DNA from: [Phialemoniopsis] sp. UDSM-2020
Taxonomy: Eukaryota; Ascomycota; Sordariomycetes; Thyridiales; Thyridiaceae
Direction: 5' to 3'
Assembly: GCA_018873225.1 (NCBI GenBank)
Contig: JAEILZ010000004.1
Location: forward strand, 2,046,001-2,110,000
Length of the DNA: 64,000 nt
Shown here: positions 1 through 10,431 of the stretch, in pieces
Position numbering within the stretch: position 1 is the stretch's first letter
How the letters are laid out: the number at the start of each line of letters is the position of its first letter
The notes under the pieces: model-generated
Told to the model about the DNA's origin: nothing
Seen by the model: only the letters and a program-made list of their open reading frames with translations
The model's database searches: none
Translations under genes and position numbers: made by a program

Positions 1-2301
1 GACGCCATTTACAAACACCGGCAAGATTCGATAGCTTCTCTCATGTCTTTCAATGACAAGGCTGTCCGAGCGTATTGGGCGCGTGAGATGAAGAAGCAAT
101 TCGCAGATAAACCCCACTCGGTTGATGATGAAGAGATCGACTTTCCCGGAGTGGAGCGGGTTTGCCGCAACCTACACATCCATGTTTCGGCCGAAACTCT
201 CAAGTCCAAATTCAACGAGGCAGATGCGACACAGACCGGGCGTCTAGATTTTACTGAGTTCCAGGATTTTGTCCGATTGATGAAACGCCGCGAAGACATA
301 CGCGATATCTACCGCAAGCTCGCCTCTGACCCTGACGCTGGCATCAGCTGCGATGAGTTTCTTGACTTCTTACGTAAAGAGCAAGGCGAGAATGTGGACC
401 AGAACCTTACCACGTGGGAAAACGTCTTCATGCGTTTCACTCGGCGCTCCAGGCCCAAGGAATCAGAAGCGAGGGACTCGGCTGAGGACGTTGCTCCCCG
501 GATGTCGGAGGCTGCTCTAGCAAGTTTTCTGACATCGACTTACAATGTTTCGATTGCCAAGGAGCCAGAAGAATACGAGCTCACTCGTCCCATGAACGAG
601 TACTTCATCTCAAGCTCTCACAACACATACCTTCTAGGTCGCCAAGTCATGGGAGTCTCCAGCGTTGAAGGCTACATCGCTGCCTTGCTGCGCGGCTGTC
701 GATGCGTCGAGATCGACTGTTGGGATGGCAATGATGGCGAGCCACAGGTTGTGCACGGCAAGACTTGGACCTCTCGGATCTCCTTCCGTGAAGTTATCAA
801 CACAATCAACAAGTACGCCTTCGCCAAGTCTCAATTCCCTCTGTGGATCTCTCTCGAGGTCCACTGCAGTCCAGAGCAACAGAGGACCATGGCCAAGACG
901 ATGAGGGACATCTTCGGCGCAAAACTCGTGACGGAACCGCTACCGGGTTCTCAGGACCGGTTTCCGACTCCGTCAGAGCTTAAGAATCGCATCCTCATCA
1001 AAGCGAAGAAGCCTCAGCAAGTGGAGCAGCCCAAGCCTCTCGAGTCCAACGGTCGCAAACGCGGCAATAGTCTGACCTCACCATACCCCAAGCCAGTGGC
1101 GCTTGACAACTCCATCATTCCTCCGCAATATCTCCCAAACAGCCCCCTGCTTAGTCCCAACGGATCTGCGCGGAAAGTCAGCTCGAAGACGCGCGTTGAC
1201 ACCATCACAGAGGGCGAGGTTCACGATGCTCCTAGTAGCAGTACTAGTGACAATGATAGCGGGAGCGAGAAGAGCTCAGGCAGGAAGAAGCAGAGCAAGA
1301 TAGTGCCAGAGCTTGGAGACTTGGGCGTCTACTGTGTGGGTATCAAGTTCAATGGGTTTGATGATCCGGAGAGCAAGACATTCAACCACATTCTCTCGTT
1401 CATGGAGAACACCTTTGCCAAGCACGGCAAGCCTCGGGAGTCGAAGCGAGCATTGTTCCGCCACAACATGCGTCACCTGATGCGCGTGTATCCTAATCAG
1501 ACACGAATCACGTCGACAAACTTCAACCCGTTGGCATACTGGAAGAAAGGTGTGCAGATGGCTGCCCTCAATTGGCAGACCTTCGACCTCGGCATGCAAA
1601 TCAACCAAGCCATGTTTGCGGGCGGTGTAGACCAGTCCGGCTATGTGCTGAAGCCCAAGGAGTTTCGCGAGATCCAGGTGCTCCCCAACCTCCCAGGTCA
1701 CTGGGAAGGCAAGAGGGAGCGTAAGAATGTCAACTTCAGCGTCGAGGTCATCTCTGCCCAGCAGCTCATGCGCCCGCTGCACTTCGGCGAGAGACGAAGC
1801 CTAGATCCTTACGTCGAGGTCGAGATCTTCATCCCTGACGACAAGAATGACTCGGACGAGACCAGCTCTCATCCTGGCCAGAGTCTTACCAAGTACCGCA
1901 CACAGATAGTCCGGGAGAACGGTTTCAACCCTATCTTCGAGCGCAACTGCGTCTTCAACATTACAACAAAGTACCCCGATCTCATCTTTGTCAGGTGGAG
2001 TGTCAAGCTGGCCGAGAATGGTACCTACAGCATCAACACATTGGGGACGTACACAGCCAAACTGAGCAGCCTCAAGCAGGGCTACAGAACCATTCCGCTC
2101 CTCGACAACAACGCAGATCAATACCTCTTCTCAACCTTGTTCTGTCACATCAAGGTGAACAGCGCGACGAGCGTCTACGTGGATTGCTCTGAAGAAGGTC
2201 TGGAGAACACGAACAAGTTCCGGACCATCGGTAGAACAGTCTTCAACCGCACAGCCAACATGAGCCCAAAGACGAGCCTCGACAGTGCGCAGTCGTTCTA
2301 A
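1..2301 (+). CDS. Phosphoinositide-specific phospholipase C (5' end outside window)
   Basis: Hydrolyses phosphatidylinositol 4,5-bisphosphate to diacylglycerol and inositol trisphosphate in calcium signalling. The frame is open from base 1, so the start is probably upstream; the first ATG in view is at 43 and residues are numbered from it. In order: an EF-hand-like segment (about residues 55-110, loop with DATQTGRLDF), the PLC X box (about 180-325), a low-complexity linker (about 330-420), the Y box (about 424-545) and a C2 domain (about 565-690). Expected catalytic residues are present: His193 in SHNTYL, Glu223 and Asp225 in VEIDCWDG, and His238 in VVHGKT. This order matches delta-type fungal PLCs; the missing N-terminus may be short or may hold a PH-like region. 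No intron is needed within the visible part. It is convergent with the palmitoyltransferase gene. Confidence 0.93.
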   Translation, partial: DAIYKHRQDSIASLMSFNDKAVRAYWAREMKKQFADKPHSVDDEEIDFPGVERVCRNLHIHVSAETLKSKFNEADATQTGRLDFTEFQDFVRLMKRREDIRDIYRKLASDPDAGISCDEFLDFLRKEQGENVDQNLTTWENVFMRFTRRSRPKESEARDSAEDVAPRMSEAALASFLTSTYNVSIAKEPEEYELTRPMNEYFISSSHNTYLLGRQVMGVSSVEGYIAALLRGCRCVEIDCWDGNDGEPQVVHGKTWTSRISFREVINTINKYAFAKSQFPLWISLEVHCSPEQQRTMAKTMRDIFGAKLVTEPLPGSQDRFPTPSELKNRILIKAKKPQQVEQPKPLESNGRKRGNSLTSPYPKPVALDNSIIPPQYLPNSPLLSPNGSARKVSSKTRVDTITEGEVHDAPSSSTSDNDSGSEKSSGRKKQSKIVPELGDLGVYCVGIKFNGFDDPESKTFNHILSFMENTFAKHGKPRESKRALFRHNMRHLMRVYPNQTRITSTNFNPLAYWKKGVQMAALNWQTFDLGMQINQAMFAGGVDQSGYVLKPKEFREIQVLPNLPGHWEGKRERKNVNFSVEVISAQQLMRPLHFGERRSLDPYVEVEIFIPDDKNDSDETSSHPGQSLTKYRTQIVRENGFNPIFERNCVFNITTKYPDLIFVRWSVKLAENGTYSINTLGTYTAKLSSLKQGYRTIPLLDNNADQYLFSTLFCHIKVNSATSVYVDCSEEGLENTNKFRTIGRTVFNRTANMSPKTSLDSAQSF

Positions 2302-3826
2302 AGAAACATCTACGCTGCCATATCAGCCACTGTACTCATACTTTCCTTGCACCTCGTGTACTACCACCAGCCCCTTTTTTTTTCTCTTTTGTTCGATCTC
2401 CACCGTCTTCTACCCTTACGGAAGCCCATGCATGGGCTTATACGGAGACACATCCGTCATTTCGAGATCTTGGATTTATGCGAAATACCCCCTTTTGGAC
2501 CAATCACATCGAAGCGGCGCAATACGAGGCTTTCATCTCTTTTGATTTCATTTGTTTAGTCGAAGGCTTGCTCAGAGACTCGTGCATCTCTGCAGTCCGT
2601 CAGCCGTCAGCGCGATAGGCTCGAAGCTATCGCACGCACCAAGGTGCATCACGATACAACAAGCAACAACACCACAATACGACCATCATGACCATAGAGC
2701 TGGGGATTACAAAATGTAAAAAAGTTTTCTTTTTGTTTTGTCGACCTTCTGAACGGTCTTGATTCAACCTTTTCCCTGAAGGACTTTTCCCCACAGCATC
2801 GTGGTCGCCTGCACTACCATGCCAGACGAAATACGGCTTTAGTATAGAGCAGAGGAGGGAGGCCAAGGAGAAAATTTGATCCAAAGCGCAGGATCCGCGG
2901 GATTCATCCTATTTCAAGCTACGTCTCTGCGAGCTACCAGATCGTTGAAGAGCCTCGATGGCTACGATTTTGACTTCACTTCTTGTAAACCTCATGGCTG
3001 GCTGATCTCTCTGGGGTTTCGTTCTTGGGAGATTGGGTCATGCATGGGGTTCCTTTTTCAACTCTCCCCCTTCATTTCTTTTTCTTTATTTCAGACATTT
3101 CAGGGAAATGGGATGGCGTCCTTTGCTTGTTCTGCAGTCTATTTGCCTAGCACCACACAGCACCAATCTTGTCGAAGTTCTTGATTCTCTTTTCCCCCTC
3201 GCCTCGCATTTGCGGGCTCAGGCATAGCATATTGCATTAAGCATGACATGAGATAAACATACCGGTGGCTCGCGCTGCACATCACCCAATTTCAGATCCA
3301 TGATGATATTGATATTGCTCTGGTTATCAAACTCCGTGACTTCTTGCCCTGGTTCTCTCTGTTTGTGATGTTGAGTGGCTGATTAAGAAGACAAAGATGA
3401 GACTACGGCAAACGTAACCAAGTAGTGAGAGAGCGGACTGCAAAATTTTCATTCCATTTCCGTGTCCATATCAAAGATTACCCATTCAGTATCTAAAACA
3501 GTTGGCCAGACAGCCTTCGTCCAGCCTCCATAAGCGTATATACAGCCCGTGAGGCGAACGGAAACGAAAGAAGATGGGGGTAATATCCGCGCGCTTCACG
3601 CCTCTGATAGAGGCGGAAAAGGGACCAAAGAGGAAGAACCAGAAAACCATTATAACGCCCCAGGCCATGCAAAGCAGAACATGAGAATCGTACGTAGCAT
3701 CTACACACACACACACACACACACACACGGGCCTCTCTTCTTGCTTCCCTATCCCCCATCATTCCCCAATCACCAGTGCTCTTCCGTTTCTCTGTGCAGC
3801 CTCTCTTACTACGTCACTCCGTCAAG
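2302..3826. other. Convergent intergenic region with (AC)13 microsatellite
   Basis: This stretch separates the stop codons of two convergent genes and should hold both 3' UTRs. Short open frames here have random composition and no recognisable domain. The only clear structure is a perfect dinucleotide run, (AC)13 at 3703-3728. Confidence 0.6.
3703..3728. repeat. (AC)13 dinucleotide microsatellite
   Basis: Thirteen uninterrupted AC units lie in the 3' region between the convergent phospholipase and palmitoyltransferase genes. It is a likely length-polymorphic marker. Confidence 0.95.
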
Positions 3827-5684
3827 TTAGTCCACACCGTCATCGTGACCGTGATTGTTGCTGCTACTACCGCCAAGGCCCTTGGTGGGCGATGCAGACC
3901 CCTTGCGCAAGAGACCGCTGGCACCCGCCCTCCGGTCCCAGCCGCCGTTGGTCACTAGATTGAGAGCCCTGCGCTCCGCGTCGTCGTCCTCGCGAGTCAC
4001 GAGGCCGTCGACTTCGTGGGCGTCGTTGAAATCATCTTCGTCGTCGTCCTCGAGGTCATCTTCGCCGTACAGAGCGCGGCCGCCGGGGCTCAGGCGCTTC
4101 ATAGACACGGGCTGCTCGTCGGCGTACATGTTAGGGTCGCGGCCGAGGATGCGGTCGGCTTTGGAAGGAGTGCGGCGTCCGGCACTGCTTGGGGCAGGGC
4201 TGGGCAGGGAGGCTCCCGGCTGGAGATAATGTCTACCGGCCCCCTGGTGTTGCGGAGGCGGGGCGTGCTCCGTCACCCAGGGGACAGTGCCAGGCGAAGG
4301 TAAGGGTGTGCCATCGTCGGGCATGCCCCAGCCAGCGGCTTGCTCACGCTGCCTCTGCTCGTCGCGCTCGCGGCGGATGCGCTCGCGGGCGTCGATCCAC
4401 TTGGGGTTAGGCTCCCAGCTCCAGCCGTCGCCGGTCGTGGTGCTGAACGGGAAGGGCCACATCCAGGGGTTGGGACCAAAAAGATGCAGCAGGTTGCGGC
4501 GGGGACCAAGGTCGAAGGCGTGGGGCAGCTTCTGCGAGTCCTGCTCGTCGAGATACTCCTCATAGCGCTTGCGGGCGCGATATCGTTCGAGCTCGTCATA
4601 GGTGAAGCGTCGGCCCATCTGGTCCTCGGCACTAGGGGCGCCGGTCTGTGTTGGGCCGTTTCGGGGTGGCGCGGAGTAGGGCAAAGGAGTGATGGAGCGG
4701 GAGTCTGGGTCCTCGCCCTCCTCGGGGCGGGTCACGCCGGGAACCATGTTCTGGTGCATGTCGAGGAGCTGCTGGCCGTAGCCAGGGAGCGGCACACCGT
4801 TGGCGCCATGGTGAGCATTATAGGTGTTGTGCATGGTCTTGCGTAGCGGAGAGAGGTAGCGCGTCTTCTCGAGGCACTCGATGGTGGTCTGGCCGCGGGT
4901 CGCGAGGAGAATGTGCCAGCCGGTGAAGGCGGAGACTACGAGACCAATGATGCCGGAGACGACGGATAGAACAATGAAGTTGACGGGCATCAGGGTGTCG
5001 ACATAGGTCGTGTTGTTGAGAATCTCTGTCCAGACCCAAGTTCCCGAAATGGCGAAGGTGTACCAGCAAAAGAGGGAGGTGTAGATCAGAAACAGCAGGA
5101 AGGCTTTGTGATTGCGCAGGCCGATGCAGGTGGCCAGCCAGGGGCAGTGATGGTCCATCTTGAGCACACAGCGGCGGCAGGTGGAGCAATGGTGTGCGCG
5201 GTCTGGTTTCCGGGCCTGACATTTCTTGCAGAAGCGCAGCTCGCCATTGGACTTGACAGTCAGGGAGGTCGAGGTAGCTGACGGCGGTGCGTGGGTGGGC
5301 AGGGTGCTGTAGCCAAAGTCGTTGGTGGTACTGCCTGGCGGCGTGAAGACAGCGGTGGTATAGGACCAGTTAAGGAGAGCGTAGAGGAGGACGGCTCCGA
5401 GAGATGTGGTGTGGCCTGTAGATGGCAGCGGCAGTGCCGCCTTTGGTCAGCAACGATGATTTTGGGTCCAGGAGGCAGACACAACACCTACCTATCCATG
5501 TCGAGTCGGTAGTGACTGAGCCTATCGTGGCAGTGATCCAGCAAGCCCAAGTGGTGAGGCCGTAAACGAAGGCAAGAGGGAAGTAGGTCGCGCATGTGCA
5601 GCAATAGCGCTCGATCCTCCGGGCCCAGCGGCGGAGGGCCAGCGACATTGTATTGGAGGTTTCGGGGTAGGATATCGTGTCCAT
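3827..5684 (-). CDS. pfa3: DHHC palmitoyltransferase, PFA3-like
   Basis: S-acylates cytosolic faces of membrane proteins; yeast Pfa3 acts on the vacuolar fusion factor Vac8. Proposed exons on the minus strand are 5684-5492 and 5415-3827, with a 76-base intron (donor GTAGGT), giving 593 residues. The zinc-binding DHHC cysteine-rich domain lies at about residues 116-166 and includes CKKCQARKPDRAHHC and the DHHC active site at 152-155. Four membrane segments flank it, two before (about 20-45 and 65-85) and two after (about 168-190 and 205-230). A long acidic, proline-rich cytosolic tail contains a block rich in Trp and Pro (LFGPNPWMWPFPF) that I recognise from fungal Pfa3-type proteins. The start at 5684 is the first ATG; a second Met follows 12 residues later. 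PFA3 rather than another DHHC family member is an inference. Confidence 0.88.
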
Positions 5685-6357
5685 TACCTTGGGGCAAACG
5701 ATGGCCGCGCCTCCATTCGCGTTGGTCCAAAGCAGAAGACGAAGCAAAGAAGGAGTGACGAGGTACGGAGGACGAAACGAATGCCGGATACCTACTGTAG
5801 GCAGGTCAGCTTTGTTGGGGAGGATGAGGATGGAGGAGGTTCGTTCCAGGTTGCGTGTGCACTTGGGATGGTGGATAGTTATTAACTAGAAGGGTATTGA
5901 TCAGGGGTGCCGGAACAGAGTGGATCACCCAGAATGCGCTGGGTTTCGGGGCGCATTTGTGGGGTCGTTTGCCTCTTAGTGAGTGAGAGGCAGTGCAAGC
6001 ACAGCACATAAATGACGACGCCAACCAATTACCAATGTAGACTGTAACAATTATCAAGTCTCAACGCGGACTTTTGATTGCATATCGCAGCATTCTATAT
6101 GCTCTCGAGAATATGTGGAAGCTCATTCGCTATGAAAAGAAGAAAGAACTCCGATGCTCTTCATCTGCAGTGAAGCCGAGGAAACGGTTCGTTTCCAGCT
6201 CAAACTCTCTGTAGAGAGTTTCAATAACCCCCGCCCGAATGTCCTTTACCGACCCTTCATCAGACTCTTCCAGGACCGCCTTCTTGCCATGGGGACATCC
6301 TTCACGTATGTAGACGTTCATGCTCGCGTACCAAACCGTTTGAGAGCCAAACCAGGC
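5685..6357. promoter_or_regulatory. Upstream region of the palmitoyltransferase gene and 3' region of the zinc-finger gene
   Basis: It lies 5' of the minus-strand DHHC gene and 3' of the minus-strand C2H2 gene, so it should hold the promoter of the former and the 3' UTR of the latter. I see no further gene. Confidence 0.5.
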
Positions 6358-7713
6358 TCACCAGATGCTCTCGACGTTCTCGAAGGTCTTGTTGGCGTCG
6401 AGGTTGTCAGGCCTCGTCTTCTTCTTCTTCTCTTGCTCGGCAGCCAAGCCGTAAGCCTCTCTGAACTCGTGCTCAAGCTCATCGTAGCTCTGCTGGCCGG
6501 TCTTTCGCAGCTTCTCCAACGCATCCTTGCTGACCGAGTACTTGATTGTCTCGTCATCGAGCCTGCCCGTCACGTCCAAGAGGCCTCCCGACAACTGGTC
6601 GACGAACTGGCGGTAGGAGTCAGCGCCACGAAAGTGGCAGCGGCCGGACTGCGCTTCCGTGTGGGAGAGCAAATTCGAGGCGCTGTTGGCCTGAAACAGG
6701 CAAGTAGGGCATGCAAAGTTTGGCTTGACATGCTTGGAAGACTGCATGTGTGAGATGAGGCCTTTCGAGCTCGAGCATGAGTCCCTATGCACATTCGATA
6801 ATTAGTTGACGGTTTCATTGCAGGCAGTCGACAATAGGTTTGTACTATTCGCGTCGTATCTGGGTGGGAGAACTTACTTGCAGAACCGAAGAGGGCAGTG
6901 GTAAGTCTTGGTTGTAGGATCATAAAAGTCCTTAGCGTTGAAGTCAGGATTCTCTGGATCCAAAGGAACCATGATGCTAGAAGTGTTGAAGTCGTCCACA
7001 GAAGTATCTGGAGTCTCGGTCTCATTCTCCTGAGCGCAATCGGCTTGGACCTGTGGGTAGAGAATAGCACCGGCCTTGGGAGCAGCGGTCGACCTCAGCT
7101 GCTGATCATCTAGCTTATTGAGGTTGTCTGCGGTCAATTGGGAGCTGCCATTGACTCGGCTCAGGCGACTGGCGGCCAGAGGCGCGCCGAATCCGCTCGT
7201 GTCAGTCTTCTTGGGGGCGCCGATGTAGGGCTCGAAGTTTCGAGAAGTGTTGATTTTGCCAACCTGGAACAGGATTTCGGCATTGGGGCCATCACGCTTG
7301 TGGAGCTCGCTAATGAAGTCGGTTTTCTCCTTGCGGCGTCGTTTGATGTCGTTATGGGTGATGAGGATACAACGACCAGTCTCAATGTGGCGAAGCATGT
7401 GCGAGGCGCGGCTGAAATGGTTGGAACAACCAGGGCACCTAAGGCTCTGTAGGGCAGGGTGTCGCTATGGTGATGGTTAGTGATTAGGATGTAAGGGCTT
7501 GGGGAAACCCGAAAAGGCTTGTGTACTCACCTCCTTGATATGCTCGAAGAGGGCGAGCTGGGTTCGGTGCTTGAGCTTGCAGTAAGGACAGGACATGTGG
7601 CCTTTGCCGGCCTCGATCATTTCTCCGATATGGTGGAGGAAGTGCTTCATGTCGTCAAAGACGGGAGTGACGCCCTCGCACTGGTGGCAGGTGAACTGCT
7701 GCGATGGATCCAT
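6358..7713 (-). CDS. C2H2-type zinc-finger protein
   Basis: Three exons on the minus strand: 7713-7531, 7464-6878 and 6784-6358. Their phases match and both introns start with GT(G/A)AGT, giving 398 residues. C2H2-like units are visible near the N-terminus (about 8-30, FTCHQC), after the first intron (about 69-95, LRCPGCSNHF with HMLRH) and in exon 3 (about 280-305, FACPTCLFQ with LLSH). A further cysteine pair sits at the exon 2/3 junction (YHCPLRFC). The middle is polar and probably disordered, and the C-terminus is basic and charged. Fingers of this kind, spread over the whole protein, suggest an RNA- or DNA-binding or adaptor protein; I cannot assign a target. It is divergent from the E2 gene across a 1.2-kb promoter region. 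Confidence 0.82.
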
Positions 7714-8919
7714 GCTGAATGACTGGTCAAGCGGTATCGCTCGCCTATCAGAGAAGGGGATGAAGACGATGAGAGAGCGTAGATGGGAAGTTTCAAAGAA
7801 GGAAACGATTACCCTTTTGAGGTGATGAGACAGATATCTGCCTTCTAGGTAGGTGGGTAGGTAGGTAGGTCAGGTAATCTGTCTTAGGAAAGTGGATGAA
7901 GAGTGAGGTGACGGAAAGGTAGAACCGTGGAAGAGCTGGGGGGACCCAGTCTGTTTTTATATGTGAAATCACCCACGCCGAGGAGGTCCTCGGTCAATGG
8001 ATTTTAAGTTTGAGTTTCTGTAATCAGCTCAAATTGCGAAATCTTATTTGCAAGTTGAATGGGCTATTTTTTCCTTTTCTGCAATGCCTCATTGGGGAGG
8101 CTAAGGTCACGAGAGGAGGCGGGTGAAGGTCATGTGTGGCCGATGCGCTTCTGAGAGAGTTATTATTCAGAACGATACCTTTCATTTCTCGCCTATTTGT
8201 CAAGATGGCTATTGTCTCATCACCAGCACCTGGTGAATGAACGGACACACTCTCGCCTTGACATGTCGTTGTCGTCCAGGTTGGAGTGGACGTCAGCCGT
8301 GTAAGTGACATTTACTAGTACGTACATATGAGTGGCCCCCCACTCGCCTCTCCACCAGGACCAAGACCATGAGATGCGCGGTGCCGGCTTAGCTGGAGAT
8401 CACCCGTCGTGTCAATAAACATTATGTATCAATCATTCTGTCCGCCAGATGGACTCATGCCATACCATTACCATAGCATTCGTTTCTTCTTCTGGGTGAG
8501 GGTTTTCAAGTATCTAGGTACCTAAAAACCTAAATACCTGAGTGCCTCACTTATTGACGGAGCCTGTAACACAAGCAAGTGTGTGGGGGTCACAGGCGGG
8601 AAAGTACACACCACCACATTTGTAGCTGAAGCCAAGTTGTCCAATCCACCCGCCCCGGTTCGTCATTGCTACCATTAGCCTCCAACACTCACCACCCCCA
8701 ACCTCATTCACTCTAACGTACACTCTTACATCTCTTGACCTTGTCGCCCTCCTCATCCCCTTTCTCGACCAAAGCCCAAAGGCAGCTGCCCCTGCCTTAC
8801 CAGATACCCATATTGTCTACAACCTTGTATTTTCCTCGACAAGTAGATACATTAGACCTCTGGAACGCGCCCACTCTTACGGAACCCAAGGGTGCCGCCG
8901 CATCCACCACCCGCCAACC
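7714..8919. promoter_or_regulatory. Shared divergent promoter region (zinc finger / E2)
   Basis: Holds the promoters and 5' UTRs of two divergent genes. A degenerate TAGG-rich tetranucleotide run is at about 7850-7872, and a small cluster of AGGTACCTA/CCTAAATACCT words is at about 8514-8540. Pyrimidine-rich sequence precedes the E2 start codon, as is common in fungal 5' UTRs. I see no gene. Confidence 0.5.
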
Positions 8920-9930
8920 ATGGCTTCTCCAAAGTTCAACTCCAAATCCCCCACCATCCGGCGCATTCGTAAGTCCTCTCCCAAGCAGTCCCACATGCAT
9001 CTTCCGCTGCTAACAGAATATACCCCAGTCCGCGAAGCCCAAGAGCTCTCCTCGTCGCCATCCCCAGATTACACCGCCACCCCGCTCGAGACCGACCTCT
9101 TCGAATGGCACTTCACCCTGCGCGGGCCCCCCAACAGCCCCTACGCCCAGGGCATCTACCACGGCCGCATCGTCCTGCCCCCCTCGTACCCGCTCCGCCC
9201 GCCGTCCTTCCGCTTCCTCACCCCGAGCGGCCGCTTCGAGGCCAACCGCGAGATCTGCCTCTCCATCAGCGGCCACCACGAGGAGACGTGGCAGCCCGCC
9301 TGGGGCGTGCGCACCGCCCTCGTCGCCCTGCGCTCCTTCATGGAGACCGACCCCAAGGGCCAGGTCGGCGGGCTCGACGCCACCGAGGCCGTCCGCAAGC
9401 GCCTGGCCGCCGAGTCGCCCGCCTGGTCCTGCCCCACGTGCGGGTCCAACGCCGACGTGATGCGCCAGTGCCAGGAGGACTACGACGCGGCGACGGCCGA
9501 GTCGGGAAGCAAAGAGTCGGAAGAGGTTGAGGTGCCGAGCGAGCTGCGCCTCGGGTTCCGGGACGAGATGGAGGCGGCCGCGGCAGCGGCGAGTAAGAAG
9601 GATAGTGGCAAGGGTACGGCCGCAGAGGACGCCGAGAGCGCCGAGCTGGCCGAGGGCTTCGTGCAGACGGTGCCCCCGCGCCCAGCGCCCGTGGAGCACA
9701 GGCCGCGCGAGCAGCACACCCCTCAACCGCAGGCTCCTGCTGTAGTGGCACCTGTGCCCCAGCCGACGAGGACGATACCCCTGCCTAATCCGCAGCAGCC
9801 CGTGCGAGCGCAGGCGCAGATGCACCGGCACTCGCCGGCCGCCGAAGCCGTGCCGCTGTGGGTGGACCGAGCCATCGTGATCATCGCCGTTCTGCTCATC
9901 GCTATGCTCATCAGGACCTTTGCCGTGTGA
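8920..9930 (+). CDS. Tail-anchored ubiquitin-conjugating enzyme E2 (UBE2J1/Ubc6 family)
   Basis: ER-membrane E2 that charges and transfers ubiquitin for ER-associated degradation. Exons are 8920-8968 and 9029-9930, giving 316 residues; the 60-base intron has donor GTAAGT, branch point GCTAAC and acceptor CAG. Splicing restores the family N-terminus SPTIRRILREAQEL; reading through the intron breaks it. The UBC fold covers about residues 10-165, with the catalytic Cys93 in EICLSISGHH, the hallmark of the UBE2J clade. A disordered, Ala- and Pro-rich linker follows, and a single C-terminal hydrophobic helix (about 293-314) provides the tail anchor. The CxxC pair at about 150 (SCPTCGS) resembles the UBE2J1 extension. 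The gene is unusually GC-rich at third positions compared with its neighbours. Closest match by eye is UBE2J1 rather than Ubc6 proper. Confidence 0.9.
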   Translation: MASPKFNSKSPTIRRIRKSSPKQSHMHLPLLTEYTPVREAQELSSSPSPDYTATPLETDLFEWHFTLRGPPNSPYAQGIYHGRIVLPPSYPLRPPSFRFLTPSGRFEANREICLSISGHHEETWQPAWGVRTALVALRSFMETDPKGQVGGLDATEAVRKRLAAESPAWSCPTCGSNADVMRQCQEDYDAATAESGSKESEEVEVPSELRLGFRDEMEAAAAAASKKDSGKGTAAEDAESAELAEGFVQTVPPRPAPVEHRPREQHTPQPQAPAVVAPVPQPTRTIPLPNPQQPVRAQAQMHRHSPAAEAVPLWVDRAIVIIAVLLIAMLIRTFAV

Positions 9931-10431
9931 CCATGGCTGCCGGTTACCTTGGGACGGGGCAGCACGGTGGCTTGAAATTAGGTCTGAAAATTTGCTTGAC
10001 TGGCGTTCAGGGCGGGGGACATTTTCTCTCAACATGATCATATACCAACCGAACCTATGTGTACACAAGGGGAAGGCGCTGCATTGCAATTATATCGTTA
10101 TGAAGGTTATGAAAGAATCCATGGCCCCAGGGGCTAGCTGTGGTATAGAGTTATCATCTACGGCATCATATACATGACATATCACAACCCTCGAATCACA
10201 CTCTCAGTGCGCCAAACAGTGTGTAGCTGCCAAGATTGGAAATTTGTCCACTCTGTCTTGGTTACTTTGATAATTAAAGGATCTAGTGAAACGCTGTACA
10301 TAAATAGCAGCAGTAACGGGGTATCATAAGTGAAAGAAAACCTCTTCCCATCTCCGTACATGAGGCAAATCCCACCTCCAAAAAAAAAAAAAAAAAAAAC
10401 ATATGCTATCGTACAGGCCAGGCCTCACTCA
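9931..10431. other. Convergent intergenic region with A20 tract
   Basis: Holds the 3' regions of the E2 gene and the TFIIIC gene. A run of 20 A lies at 10380-10399, about 30 bases past the minus-strand stop; on the coding strand of the TFIIIC gene it is a T-tract. I see no gene. Confidence 0.6.

Noticed and set aside
7850..7872. TAGG-type tetranucleotide run considered as an interstitial telomere-like repeat
   Set aside because: Fungal telomere units of the TTAGGG type are not present; the run is short and irregular.
9010..10089. 359-codon minus-strand frame opposite the E2 gene
   Set aside because: It is the antisense shadow of the very GC-rich E2 coding sequence and has Arg/Gly/Leu-biased composition with no family match.
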